This document shows positions 9,270 through 17,635 of a stretch of DNA of 64,000 nt, piece after piece. The position numbers and the translations under genes are program-made. Numbering within the stretch: the stretch's first letter is position 1; the number at the start of each line of letters is the position of its first letter. The notes under the pieces are model-generated. The model was not told the DNA's origin. It did not search any database and saw nothing but the letters and a program-made list of their open reading frames with translations. The stretch is from Pseudomonas sp. Irchel 3A7 (lineage in GTDB: Bacteria; Pseudomonadota; Gammaproteobacteria; Pseudomonadales; Pseudomonadaceae): positions 110,025 to 174,024 of the forward strand of contig NZ_FYED01000019.1 in the NCBI RefSeq assembly GCF_900187565.1. The letters are read 5' to 3'.

Positions 9270-10406
9270 ATGAAAGTAGCCATTATTCATGATTGGCTGG
9301 TAACTTTAGGTGGCGCCGAAAAAGTATTGAAAGAAATACTTTCGGTTTACCCAGACGCAGACATCTACACTGTGGTTGATTTTTTGACAACAGAACAACG
9401 CACAGAGATATTTAATAAAAAAACTACGACTTCATTTATTCAAAAATTACCGTTTGCCAAGAAAAACTATCGATCCTACCTGCCTCTGATGCCTCTTGCG
9501 ATCGAGCAATTTGATCTATCTGATTACAACCTTATCATCAGTAGTAGCCATGCGGTCGCTAAAGGAGTCATTACGGGACCGGATCAACTGCATATTTGTT
9601 ACTGCCATTCTCCAATCCGTTATGCGTGGGATATGCAAGCTCAGTATCTAAGAGATGCCGGGTTAAAAACGGGCATAAAGGGTTGGCTGACTCGTACGCT
9701 GTTACACCGCATCCGTATTTGGGATCATCGCACCTCAAATGGAGTTGACCACTTTATTTGCAATAGCGATTTCATTTCCAGAAGGATATGGAAAATATAT
9801 CGCCGCAAGTCGACTGTCATTCATCCGTCAGTTGCAATTGAAAACTTTGATTTGATCGAGAAAAAAGAAGACTTCTATCTAACCGCTTCGCGCCTGGTAC
9901 CTTACAAAAAAATCGACTTGATCGTAGAGGCGTTCAAACAAATGCCGGATCGAAAACTTGTCGTCATTGGCGATGGACCTCAATTTAATAAAATCAAGGA
10001 GAACGCAGCGCCGAATATTGAAATATTGGGGTATCAGGAATTCTCGGTATTGAGAAGCTATATGGAGCGTGCGCGCGCTTTTGTTTTCGCCGCAGAGGAA
10101 GATTTTGGAATTATTCCCGTAGAAGCGCAGGCCTGCGGTACGCCGGTAATCGCCTTTTCAAAAGGTGGAGCACTGGAAACTGTAATTGACGGTGAGACTG
10201 GCATCTTCTTTCCTACCCAGACCGTGGAGGCAATTCAGCAGGCTGTCGAAAACTTTGAGAAATCCTTCATTTTCTCCCCCTCGCTAATCAGAGCAAACGC
10301 AGAAAAATTTTCCAGCCAGAATTTTCGTAACGATCTAAGAAACTTTATTAATCAAAAAATGACCCAGCCAACTCCAACAACTGCACCGACAGTGGAACAG
10401 ATATAG
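9270..10406 (+). CDS. Glycosyltransferase family 4 protein, WbaZ-like
   Basis: A 378-residue GT4 enzyme. The N-terminus MKVAIIHDWLVTLGGAEKV and the segment CYCHSPIRYAWD (near residue 110) are typical of a subgroup often described as mannosyl- or WbaZ-like transferases. The C-terminal motif EEDFGIIPVEAQACGTPVIAF lies near residue 273 with the catalytic-domain E-x7-E arrangement. The gene follows the previous one by 38 bases and has a weak GAGAC ribosome site. It likely adds a second sugar to the repeat unit. The true donor is not determinable here. Confidence 0.9.
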   Translation: MKVAIIHDWLVTLGGAEKVLKEILSVYPDADIYTVVDFLTTEQRTEIFNKKTTTSFIQKLPFAKKNYRSYLPLMPLAIEQFDLSDYNLIISSSHAVAKGVITGPDQLHICYCHSPIRYAWDMQAQYLRDAGLKTGIKGWLTRTLLHRIRIWDHRTSNGVDHFICNSDFISRRIWKIYRRKSTVIHPSVAIENFDLIEKKEDFYLTASRLVPYKKIDLIVEAFKQMPDRKLVVIGDGPQFNKIKENAAPNIEILGYQEFSVLRSYMERARAFVFAAEEDFGIIPVEAQACGTPVIAFSKGGALETVIDGETGIFFPTQTVEAIQQAVENFEKSFIFSPSLIRANAEKFSSQNFRNDLRNFINQKMTQPTPTTAPTVEQI

Positions 10407-10563
10407 TCAATTTTCCAGTTCATTGAGCACACCAGACTCAACCGTCTCCCAGAACACCCAAGATCGCACTGATAGCAAAGATCTGTAACGCACGCCTCCA
10501 TATTATTTATCCTTGACAGAGTTTCTTGCGATCGCCCACATAAATTTCGGGAGCGCCGAATAT

Positions 10564-12051
10564 ATGAATTCACTATCAAGATGCGGAGTAATCGTTACTT
10601 TCATTGTTTCCCAGTACTCAGCTCACGCATCCAATGCGCCCCCGAGCTTGTCGTCGGATCAGAAAGCAGTACACGTATTAGAAAGATTGGGCTACGGCCC
10701 ATCACCAGAAGACATTCAGAATGTTTCAGCCATTGGTTTAGAGCAGTACATCCTTCAACAACTAAATCCCGAAGGTATAAAAAACCCTGACTGGCTCAGT
10801 GAGCGGCTATCCAGGATCGACGCTATCAATTTGGACCAGACAACAATATACAGAAAGTACAGCTCCCAGGCTTTCAAAGCGATTCAAACTGATACTAATG
10901 CGCGCAAGGCCTTTATTCGAGACAGAACGAATTTCGTGAATCAGGTTCGAGACGCAAGAATACTCAGAGCTCTTTACAGCCCTGCGCAACTTCAAGAAGT
11001 AATGGTAGATTTTTGGTATAACCACTTTAATATCTGGGAAAGTAAAACCCCCACGAATGGCGCTATTCTTGGTGCTTACGAAAACGATGCCATCCGGCCC
11101 TATGCGCTTGGTAAATTTAAGGATTTACTTCTTGCAAATGCCAAACAAATGGCGATGCTTTACTATTTGGATAATTGGCGAAACAGGTACGCGCCCACCG
11201 GCAGAAAAGGTGTCAATGAAAATTACGCCAGAGAGGTAATGGAACTCCATACCTTGGGGGTTAATGGTGGGTATAGCCAAGCGGACATCAAGGCATTAGC
11301 GAGATTATTGTCTGGCTGGACCTACATCGCCGATCCCAACGCTCCAAATGCAGGAAATTTTCTGTTTGATTCAAAGCATCACGATCCCAACGAAAAGCAG
11401 TTTTTGGGTATTTCATTTCCTGCCGGCGGTGGTTATAGCGAAGGCGAACAAGCTCTGTTAAAACTCGCCCAGAGCCCAAAAACTGCACAACATATTGCTC
11501 ATGAGCTCGTTGAGCTTTTCGTCAATGACGCGCCACCTCAGTTACTCGTTAACAAGGTGGCTCAGCGGTATATTGAAAGCGACGGAGATATTAAAGAGCT
11601 CCTTATAGTGATTTTTAAGAGCGATGAATTTTGGTCTCCGGAGAATTACAAGGCGAAATTCAAGACACCGTTTAACTATCTGCTCTCCAGTTTGAGGGTT
11701 GCAGGGCTACCTCCAATTCAAGACTCCAGGCTATTGCAGAGTTGGCTTAAACAATCGGGAAATGGGCTCTTTGCATGGCCGGCACCGGATGGCTATAAAA
11801 ATGTGGAGAGTGCGTGGTTATCTCCAGATGTCTTGATGAATCGAGCAAACTTTTCCTACAAATTGGCAGCAGGCTGGATGTCACTCTGGGGGCGGAATCC
11901 AGAAGGTGGCAATCCTCAACCCAATGCCCAAAACTTGCTTTCAACTATCGGCTCAGGGATATCACCGGGAACAATAGCAAACGTCAAGCGGGCTCCCCAA
12001 GATGTTCATTCCGCTTTGATTCTCAGTAGTCCTGATTTCATGTATCGATAA
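10564..12051 (+). CDS. DUF1800 family exported protein
   Basis: A 495-residue protein with a Sec-type signal at residues 1-21 (MNSLSRCGVIVTFIV then SAHA). DUF1800 hallmarks are LERLGYGPSPEDI near residue 40, MVDFWYNHFNIWESK near 148, and NENYAREVMELHTLGVNGGYS near 217. The molecular function of the family is unknown to me. It is nearly always followed by a DUF1501 gene, as here 20 bases on. A TTG 51 bases upstream is in frame, but the ATG at the signal peptide with GGGAG upstream is preferred. A TTGACA at 10513-10518 may be part of a promoter, though no well-spaced -10 is obvious. The protein is likely periplasmic or surface-associated, just downstream of the EPS glycosyltransferases. Confidence 0.9.
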   Translation: MNSLSRCGVIVTFIVSQYSAHASNAPPSLSSDQKAVHVLERLGYGPSPEDIQNVSAIGLEQYILQQLNPEGIKNPDWLSERLSRIDAINLDQTTIYRKYSSQAFKAIQTDTNARKAFIRDRTNFVNQVRDARILRALYSPAQLQEVMVDFWYNHFNIWESKTPTNGAILGAYENDAIRPYALGKFKDLLLANAKQMAMLYYLDNWRNRYAPTGRKGVNENYAREVMELHTLGVNGGYSQADIKALARLLSGWTYIADPNAPNAGNFLFDSKHHDPNEKQFLGISFPAGGGYSEGEQALLKLAQSPKTAQHIAHELVELFVNDAPPQLLVNKVAQRYIESDGDIKELLIVIFKSDEFWSPENYKAKFKTPFNYLLSSLRVAGLPPIQDSRLLQSWLKQSGNGLFAWPAPDGYKNVESAWLSPDVLMNRANFSYKLAAGWMSLWGRNPEGGNPQPNAQNLLSTIGSGISPGTIANVKRAPQDVHSALILSSPDFMYR

Positions 12052-12071
12052 TAAAATCCGAGGATTGCATA

Positions 12072-13322
12072 ATGAATCGCAGGGGTTTTTGTAAGCTTTT
12101 CGGTGCCGTCGGATCCTATAGTTTATTCAACTCGTCGTTTGCAGCTCTTCCATCCGGTTCGTCAGATTCAAAAGCACGCCTGGTTGTCGTAATGCTCCGT
12201 GGTGCTGTAGACGGATTAAGCATATTGATCCCTCACGCTGAAATAAACTACTACCGACTACGAGAAAAGACAGCGATTGCTTTATCGGGAATGGACGGCG
12301 GAATGCATAAATTAAATAGTACATTCGGCCTTCACCCAGCGCTTTCATCGCTGGTTCCTCTTTGGCATTCAGGGCAACTCGCATTTATTCCTGCGTCAGG
12401 GTGCCCAAGCGAAACCCGCTCGCACTTTTCAGCACAATTTAATATGGAGTGTGGCATTCCAGATGCCGAGCGCTCAGTCGACGGTTGGATGAATCGCCTT
12501 GCTGTAGAAAACAGTATTGATTTGGATGAAATGAATGCTGTCAGTTTTGGTGCAACGGTCACCCAGATTTTGTCGGGAAAAAAGCCTATCGCCGTCATTA
12601 ACTCTCAAGACAATTACGGAACTCGTTTACCCGTTGACAGAACAGACTTTAGAAACTCCTTGGCATCACTTTATTCGCAGAATCCCTCACTACATCATGA
12701 CTATATCCAGGGCTTGAAATTTCGCGAAGAAATAATTAAGTCCATCAATACACCTGAGCTAGACAAGGAGGCATTGATGGCAAACAATGGCGCAGCACCT
12801 CCTACGCTTTTCTCCAGAGACGTTCATTTACTCAGCTCTTTAATCAACACTCAGCCAGATTTTCAGTTTGCTTTTATGCAGCTAAGCGGCTGGGATACGC
12901 ACGTTAACCAAGGTGGTGCCAAGGGGGTTCTTGCGACCAACCTTTCTCAGCTAAGTTACGGACTTTCGCTCCTTCCAAAACTGCTTGGTGACAATTGGAG
13001 ATCTACTACTGTAGTCGTCATGTCAGAGTTCGGTAGAACAGCCAAAGAAAATAGCACGGGTGGTACAGATCATGGCCATGGAAATGTGATGATGGTTCTT
13101 GGAGGGAATGTTGGAGGAGGTAAAATTTACGGTGAATGGCCCGGCCTTTCAGATGATGTACTTTTTCAACAACGGGATGTTGCCATTACCACTGACTTCC
13201 GACACGTACTCTCGCACATTTGCCAAGGCGGCTTAAAACTTTCCGATAATCAGCTATCTGCTATTTTCCCTAGATTACCTGACTTCCCCGCCACTTCTTT
13301 GAAAGGTCTAATCAACGGGTAG
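12072..13322 (+). CDS. DUF1501 family exported protein (alkaline phosphatase/sulfatase-like fold)
   Basis: A 416-residue protein with a twin-arginine type N-terminus (MNRRGFCKLFGAVG) followed by a small-residue stretch ending FAA, so export folded through Tat is likely. DUF1501 features are VVVMLRGAVDGLS near residue 40, SETRSHFSAQ near 113, SGWDTHVNQGG near 273, MSEFGRTAKENS near 317, and DHGHGN near 333. The Asp/His-rich motifs suggest a metal site of the alkaline phosphatase superfamily, which is an inference. A GAGG ribosome site lies 8 bases ahead of the ATG. It forms an operon with the DUF1800 gene. No function is established. Confidence 0.9.
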   Translation: MNRRGFCKLFGAVGSYSLFNSSFAALPSGSSDSKARLVVVMLRGAVDGLSILIPHAEINYYRLREKTAIALSGMDGGMHKLNSTFGLHPALSSLVPLWHSGQLAFIPASGCPSETRSHFSAQFNMECGIPDAERSVDGWMNRLAVENSIDLDEMNAVSFGATVTQILSGKKPIAVINSQDNYGTRLPVDRTDFRNSLASLYSQNPSLHHDYIQGLKFREEIIKSINTPELDKEALMANNGAAPPTLFSRDVHLLSSLINTQPDFQFAFMQLSGWDTHVNQGGAKGVLATNLSQLSYGLSLLPKLLGDNWRSTTVVVMSEFGRTAKENSTGGTDHGHGNVMMVLGGNVGGGKIYGEWPGLSDDVLFQQRDVAITTDFRHVLSHICQGGLKLSDNQLSAIFPRLPDFPATSLKGLING

Positions 13323-13554
13323 AAATCAGAGGTCGAGAATCCCAAGTTCGGAATGAGCCAGATTGAGCGCGCCGATCAAACAAATGCAGAAAAATAACAC
13401 TCTTTAGTTTTGCCTAGACAAAACCTAACATTCCTCATTCTTTATATGCACCCTAACATAAGTTATGGTATTTGTTTCGCCACCCTCATTGATAGCAACG
13501 CAATAAAGCAATGTTGTTATTTGTTTTTCTATCGCATAGTTAACAGGACCCTAC

Positions 13555-14388
13555 ATGATCCGTAAATGCCTATTCCCCGCCGCCGGTTATGGCACTCGTT
13601 TTCTGCCCGCCACAAAGGCCATGCCCAAGGAAATGCTGCCGGTAGTGAATAAGCCGCTGATCCAATACGGCGTAGAGGAAGCGCGTGATGCGGGCCTCCA
13701 GCATATGGCTATCGTTACTGGTCGTGGTAAACGCGCTTTAGAAGATCACTTCGATATCAGCTACGAGCTGGAACATCAGATTCGCGGCAGTGATAAAGAG
13801 AAGTTTTTGTCGGGTACTCGCGAGCTGATGGAGACGTGCACGTTCTCTTACACCCGTCAGGTGGAGATGAAGGGGCTGGGGCACGCCATTCTCTCTGGTC
13901 GTCCGTTGATCGGTGACGAGCCCTTTGCCGTGGTTCTGGCTGACGACTTGTGTCTGAACCTGGAAGGTGATGGTGTGCTGTCCCAGATGATCGCGCTCTA
14001 CAAGCAGTTCCGTTGCTCGATCGTGGCGATTCAGGAAGTGCCCAACGATCAAACGCACAAGTACGGAATCATCGCTGGCGAGCAGATTCGCGAAGGCATT
14101 TATCGGGTCAACAGCATGATTGAAAAGCCTAAACCGGAGGATGCGCCGTCCAATCTGGCGATTATTGGCCGCTATATCCTGACGGCCGATATCTTTGACT
14201 TGATCGCCGATACCGAACCCGGCAAGGGCGGTGAAATCCAGATCACTGATGCGTTGATGAAGCAGGCACAGAATGGTTGTGTACTGGCTTATAAATTTGA
14301 AGGTCATCGTTTCGACTGCGGCGGAGCGGAAGGCTACATCGACGCAACCAATTTCTGTTACGAGAATTTGTATAAGAACGGCTTTTAA
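13555..14388 (+). CDS. galU: UTP-glucose-1-phosphate uridylyltransferase
   Basis: Makes UDP-glucose from glucose-1-phosphate and UTP. The N-terminal nucleotidyltransferase signature AGYGTRFLPATKAMPKEMLP is complete, and later ADDLCLN (metal-binding Asp) and EKP motifs are present. The length of 277 residues matches the family. AGGA lies 7 bases before the ATG. The 232-base gap in front shows no terminator for the upstream DUF1501 gene, but holds an 11-base palindrome CATAAGTTATG (13457-13467), so galU probably has its own promoter. It feeds the ugd reaction of the same locus and also LPS core synthesis. Confidence 0.96.
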   Translation: MIRKCLFPAAGYGTRFLPATKAMPKEMLPVVNKPLIQYGVEEARDAGLQHMAIVTGRGKRALEDHFDISYELEHQIRGSDKEKFLSGTRELMETCTFSYTRQVEMKGLGHAILSGRPLIGDEPFAVVLADDLCLNLEGDGVLSQMIALYKQFRCSIVAIQEVPNDQTHKYGIIAGEQIREGIYRVNSMIEKPKPEDAPSNLAIIGRYILTADIFDLIADTEPGKGGEIQITDALMKQAQNGCVLAYKFEGHRFDCGGAEGYIDATNFCYENLYKNGF

Positions 14389-14455
14389 ACGTTACTTTTC
14401 AGCTCTTGGGTGCCGCGTTTCCTCGCGGCCGCAACCCTTCGCAAGGCGAATCACC

Positions 14456-14923
14456 ATGAACGCATCCAGATCACCAATCGACGCTGCCTATACATCGCTG
14501 GATACTTTTGCCTCCGGCAATATGGTTTTGGGGCAGAAGTTCACCGAGGGCAATAGTGGATTGATGACCTGGTTGCGGACGTACGAAAGTGGTCCCAGTT
14601 CTTCTTCACCACAACCTAGGTTGTTGGTGGAACGCATCGGGCTCTTTCCTTCTTCGGGGGAGATTCGATGCGCGGTCCGCAGCCCGATTGCCGTCCTAGA
14701 GCATCTTTGGTCGCTGTATGCCGATAAGGCACTGGACGCTGAAGAGAAAGGTGGCTCGGGTTTAAACCTGACGTTCGCTGAATGGCGCTTCAGGATTCGT
14801 CTCTCGGAAAGTCAGCTCGAAATCCTGCTGAATGTTGAGAGCCGTGGCGATGTTGTGCTGATGCAGTTGAAAACTGCAGAACTGCTGGCTCGAATTGATG
14901 AGAAAAACAGAAGTGAGTCTTAG
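14456..14923 (+). CDS. Conserved hypothetical protein (155 aa)
   Basis: No domain recognised. It is a soluble, acidic protein with no signal peptide or membrane segment. The second half (LTFAEWRFRIRLSESQLEILLNVE) is predicted mixed helix and strand. The chosen ATG has AAGGCG 7 bases upstream; the frame stays open back into galU but without a ribosome site. It lies 67 bases downstream of galU in the same direction and may be co-transcribed. Confidence 0.7.
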   Translation: MNASRSPIDAAYTSLDTFASGNMVLGQKFTEGNSGLMTWLRTYESGPSSSSPQPRLLVERIGLFPSSGEIRCAVRSPIAVLEHLWSLYADKALDAEEKGGSGLNLTFAEWRFRIRLSESQLEILLNVESRGDVVLMQLKTAELLARIDEKNRSES

Positions 14924-14957
14924 CCCCCTCCCCCCAGGTCTTGCAATGAAGTCGGAT

Positions 14958-15587
14958 TTACAACCTCGTCGCCTCGCCTGAAGTGCGCCAATGAGGTTGC
15001 ATAAACGCTTTTTCGGCCCCCGACAAAGTCACGGCAACAGAGTTCAAGACCCCCTCAGCCGTGTACTTGGGAATGCTCGTACTCAACATGATGACCGCAA
15101 TCCCCACCACCAGAACTGGCAGGGGCATTTTGCGGATTTGCCTTTTCTCCAGCCTGAAAAGAAATACACAGGCCGCTGCTGATCCCACAACCGCCCCGGC
15201 AATAGCTTCTGACAGAGGATGGATCGTCTGCCCTACATACTGGACGCTGAACCACCAGGTCGACAGCAGCCCTCCACCAAGAGCCAGCCATCGAAGGCGC
15301 TGATCCAGTTGGCGCAACAGCAAACTCAGTACAACGGTCGACACCAGGCAAGCATTCATCGCATGGCCGCTGATGACCGCGATATCCAGGCTTTCCAGGC
15401 CGATTCCCCAGCCCTTGAAAAGCACTTTACTGAGACCAACGACGGTATAGGCGACGGACAGCACGCTTAGCCATAAGAGGGCGAGTTTTCTTGATGCGGT
15501 ACACCACAACCAACCGGCGACAACCAGCGCTGCCGGAAGCATCACCGTGATGCCAGCGTATTGCGCAATGTATAGTTTTGACTCCAA
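14958..15587 (-). CDS. PAP2-like membrane phosphatase family protein, catalytic motifs incomplete
   Basis: A 209-residue protein with about six hydrophobic segments. The order of motifs resembles PAP2 lipid phosphatases: a Lys-containing segment SKVLFKGWGIG, then ISGH (normally PSGH), then a third segment ending HPLSEAIAGAVVG. The RP pair of the first motif is absent, the Arg of SRxxxxxH is not seen, and the last Asp is Glu, so activity is doubtful. The family usually dephosphorylates undecaprenyl or other lipid pyrophosphates at the membrane. The gene faces the galU side and is transcribed away from the tal region. Confidence 0.65.
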   Translation of the reverse strand: MESKLYIAQYAGITVMLPAALVVAGWLWCTASRKLALLWLSVLSVAYTVVGLSKVLFKGWGIGLESLDIAVISGHAMNACLVSTVVLSLLLRQLDQRLRWLALGGGLLSTWWFSVQYVGQTIHPLSEAIAGAVVGSAAACVFLFRLEKRQIRKMPLPVLVVGIAVIMLSTSIPKYTAEGVLNSVAVTLSGAEKAFMQPHWRTSGEATRL

Positions 15588-15650
15588 CCTACTTCCTCTC
15601 GCCTCGTGCAGACTATTTTGGATATGAGCAACATGCTCGACAGGTAAAAA

Positions 15651-16016
15651 TCAACGATCCAAAAAGCACTTGAGGCGATTCTCTACAACAGCCACAGAAT
15701 AGCTCGCGATGTGCATCGCCAGCCCCTCCTCCACCAGCGCCTCAAGCAAGGCAACTTGTGCCGCGAAGCGTTGTTCGCGTTTGAGCTTTCGAGCAGCGTG
15801 CATCTGATCGATCAATACATGAGTCACTTGATAAGGGGTATTGACTCTGAGGCGCCCCAGCCAGACGGGAAGTCTTTTTTCGCTCCTGGTTCGCCTGATA
15901 TCCAGTACGCCCGTCGCCTTGTCCGAAGAGGTTTTCGACCCTTCCACGATTTCTTCAAATACGTCGGTCAACTTTTTTAATGCGTGGCCCAGAAGTAAGT
16001 CATCAAGCGCATCCAA
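15651..16016 (-). CDS. Hypothetical protein (121 aa), TTG start
   Basis: A soluble protein rich in charged residues and mostly helical; no family recognised. The only in-frame start near the 5' end is TTG at 16016, with AGAGGT about 8 bases upstream; a stop lies about 50 bases further up with no ATG between. It has good coding character over its length (for example LPVWLGRLRVNTPYQVTHV). The upstream gap holds several inverted repeats (see below), so expression is probably controlled. Confidence 0.6.
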   Translation of the reverse strand: MDALDDLLLGHALKKLTDVFEEIVEGSKTSSDKATGVLDIRRTRSEKRLPVWLGRLRVNTPYQVTHVLIDQMHAARKLKREQRFAAQVALLEALVEEGLAMHIASYSVAVVENRLKCFLDR

Positions 16017-16462
16017 AAAATCTACCTCTTCACTTTGTGAAGTGACTTCCAGTCAATACATACTCGCTATTATCACACTACACGCTATTCTATGTAGTTA
16101 GTTGACTTATTCTAACACCCCTTCGCCAGATAACATTCACCCTCCGGACTGGCTTATATAAGTTGCATTGACGTTTATAACGTCACAAATAACAACCAGA
16201 CTAAAATACTGCCTGGGATATACGTAATGACTACTAGCACTAACGGAATACAGGTGTCAGAGAAGCCCGATGCATGGGTGTTAACCGTCTGATGCGTTGA
16301 ACCTGTGATCCCGCTTGGCATCATATTCACGGATACACCGCCCCACCTTTCAAACACCTGTTTTCAGGTTGTTGCCACTGGGGCCACCGATACACGTTTG
16401 CACCCTTGAGCAGCTGTCAGCGCTCGGGTAATGTCATCAGACCCATAGGACAGAGCACGCCC
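16017..16462. other. 446-base AT-rich gap with several inverted repeats
   Basis: Holds CACTT-TGTG-AAGTG (16031-16044), CTACA-N10-TGTAG around 16080-16100, the perfect palindrome TGACGTT-TAT-AACGTCA (16169-16185) and a small stem ACCTG-TTTT-CAGGT near 16360. A 21-codon frame (16227-16292) lacks a convincing ribosome site. The gap must contain promoters for the unknown gene to the left and for transaldolase to the right. Confidence 0.5.
16169..16185. promoter_or_regulatory. Perfect 17-base palindrome, candidate operator
   Basis: TGACGTT and AACGTCA flank a three-base TAT centre. It lies about 150 bases upstream of the unknown gene on the minus strand and 280 bases before tal. Length and symmetry suit a dimeric regulator; which one is unknown. 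Confidence 0.45.
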
Positions 16463-17389
16463 ATGACTTCCAAGCTGGAACAACTCAAACAAATGACTAC
16501 CGTGGTTGCCGACACCGGCGACTTCGAAGCGATCGCTCGCGTTAAACCGGTGGACGCTACCACCAACCCTTCCCTGCTGCTCAAGGCCGCGGCCATTCCC
16601 GCATATGGCGAATTGCTGAATGCTTGTGTGAGCGACTGCAAGGGCGATGTCGGGCTGGCAAGCGACCGTTTTGGCGTCGCGGTGGGGCAGGAAATCCTCA
16701 AGGTCATTCCTGGCCGTATTTCCACCGAAGTGGATGCACGCCTGTCGTTCGACACTGACGCCGTATTGAAGCGTGCGCACCGTCTGATCGAGCTGTATGA
16801 AAAAGCGGGTATCGGTCGCGACCGCGTGCTGATCAAGATCGCCTCTACCTGGGAAGGCATCCGCGCTGCGGAGATCCTGGAGAAGGAAGGGATTCAGACC
16901 AACCTGACCCTGTTGTTCTCCTTCGCTCAGGCCGCAGCCTGCGCAGACGCCGGGGTGTTCCTGATTTCGCCGTTCGTGGGCCGTATCTACGACTGGTACA
17001 AGAAAGCCACCGGCAACGAGTACACCGGCGCCGATGATCCAGGCGTGCAGTCGGTGACACGTATCTACAACTACTACAAGGCCAACGATTACAAAACCGT
17101 GGTAATGGGCGCCAGCTTCCGTAACTTGAGCCAGATCGAGCAGTTGGCCGGTTGCGACCGTTTGACCATCAGCCCGGACTTGATCGACAAGCTGGCGGCG
17201 GATACCGGCAAGCTGGAACGCAAACTGGCCCCGGGTCATACCGGTGAAGCGCGCTTGAACCTCAATGAAGCGCAGTTCCGCTGGTTGTCCAACGAGGACG
17301 CCATGGCGACCGAGAAGCTGGCTGAAGGGATTCGTCAGTTTGCTCGTGACCAAGAGAAGCTTGAGGCGTTGCTGCAGGCCAAGCTGTGA
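16463..17389 (+). CDS. tal: Transaldolase
   Basis: Transfers a dihydroxyacetone unit between sedoheptulose-7-phosphate and glyceraldehyde-3-phosphate in the non-oxidative pentose phosphate pathway. Length is 308 residues, as in TalB enzymes. The N-terminal VDATTNPSLL motif and the Schiff-base segment LIKIASTWEG (Lys about 125) are intact. The chosen ATG gives the usual MTSKLEQLKQ start; an upstream in-frame ATG lacks family support. It ends 20 bases before a strong intrinsic terminator, so it appears monocistronic. Confidence 0.96.
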   Translation: MTSKLEQLKQMTTVVADTGDFEAIARVKPVDATTNPSLLLKAAAIPAYGELLNACVSDCKGDVGLASDRFGVAVGQEILKVIPGRISTEVDARLSFDTDAVLKRAHRLIELYEKAGIGRDRVLIKIASTWEGIRAAEILEKEGIQTNLTLLFSFAQAAACADAGVFLISPFVGRIYDWYKKATGNEYTGADDPGVQSVTRIYNYYKANDYKTVVMGASFRNLSQIEQLAGCDRLTISPDLIDKLAADTGKLERKLAPGHTGEARLNLNEAQFRWLSNEDAMATEKLAEGIRQFARDQEKLEALLQAKL

Positions 17390-17407
17390 TCTGAGCCGTG
17401 GGAATGC

Positions 17408-17442
17408 AAAAAGGGCGAACCCTCACAGGTTCGCCCTTTTTT
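17408..17442 (+). terminator. Intrinsic terminator after tal
   Basis: GGGCGAACC and GGTTCGCCC pair over a six-base loop, preceded by an A-run and followed by six T, 18 bases after the tal stop. Confidence 0.92.
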
Positions 17443-17496
17443 CTGCGCGATTGATTGCTCGCTGACCGCTGACAGGCGTGGTGTTTGAAAGGACGC

Positions 17497-17522
17497 CTTC
17501 GCGAGCAGGCTCGCTCCCACAG
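17497..17522. repeat. REP element, single copy
   Basis: One copy of CGCGAGCAGGCTCGCTCCCAC with CTT before it, in the gap between tal and hsbA. A degraded relative may follow near 17560. Confidence 0.85.
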
Positions 17523-17635
17523 GGGGTTTGTGGTGCTGTCGGGTTAAATGGTTAAACGAAGAACCTGTGGAGGCGAGCCGGCTCCGGGCGGCGTTCCGAC
17601 GAAGGGGCCAGTCCGGCCCACATCACTTCAGAGAA

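Noticed and set aside
14273..14455. Longer N-terminus for the 155-residue protein, overlapping galU
   Set aside because: No ribosome site and it would read through the galU 3' end; the ATG at 14456 has AAGGCG in place.
16227..16292. 21-codon frame in the tal upstream gap
   Set aside because: Weak ribosome site, short, no support from context.
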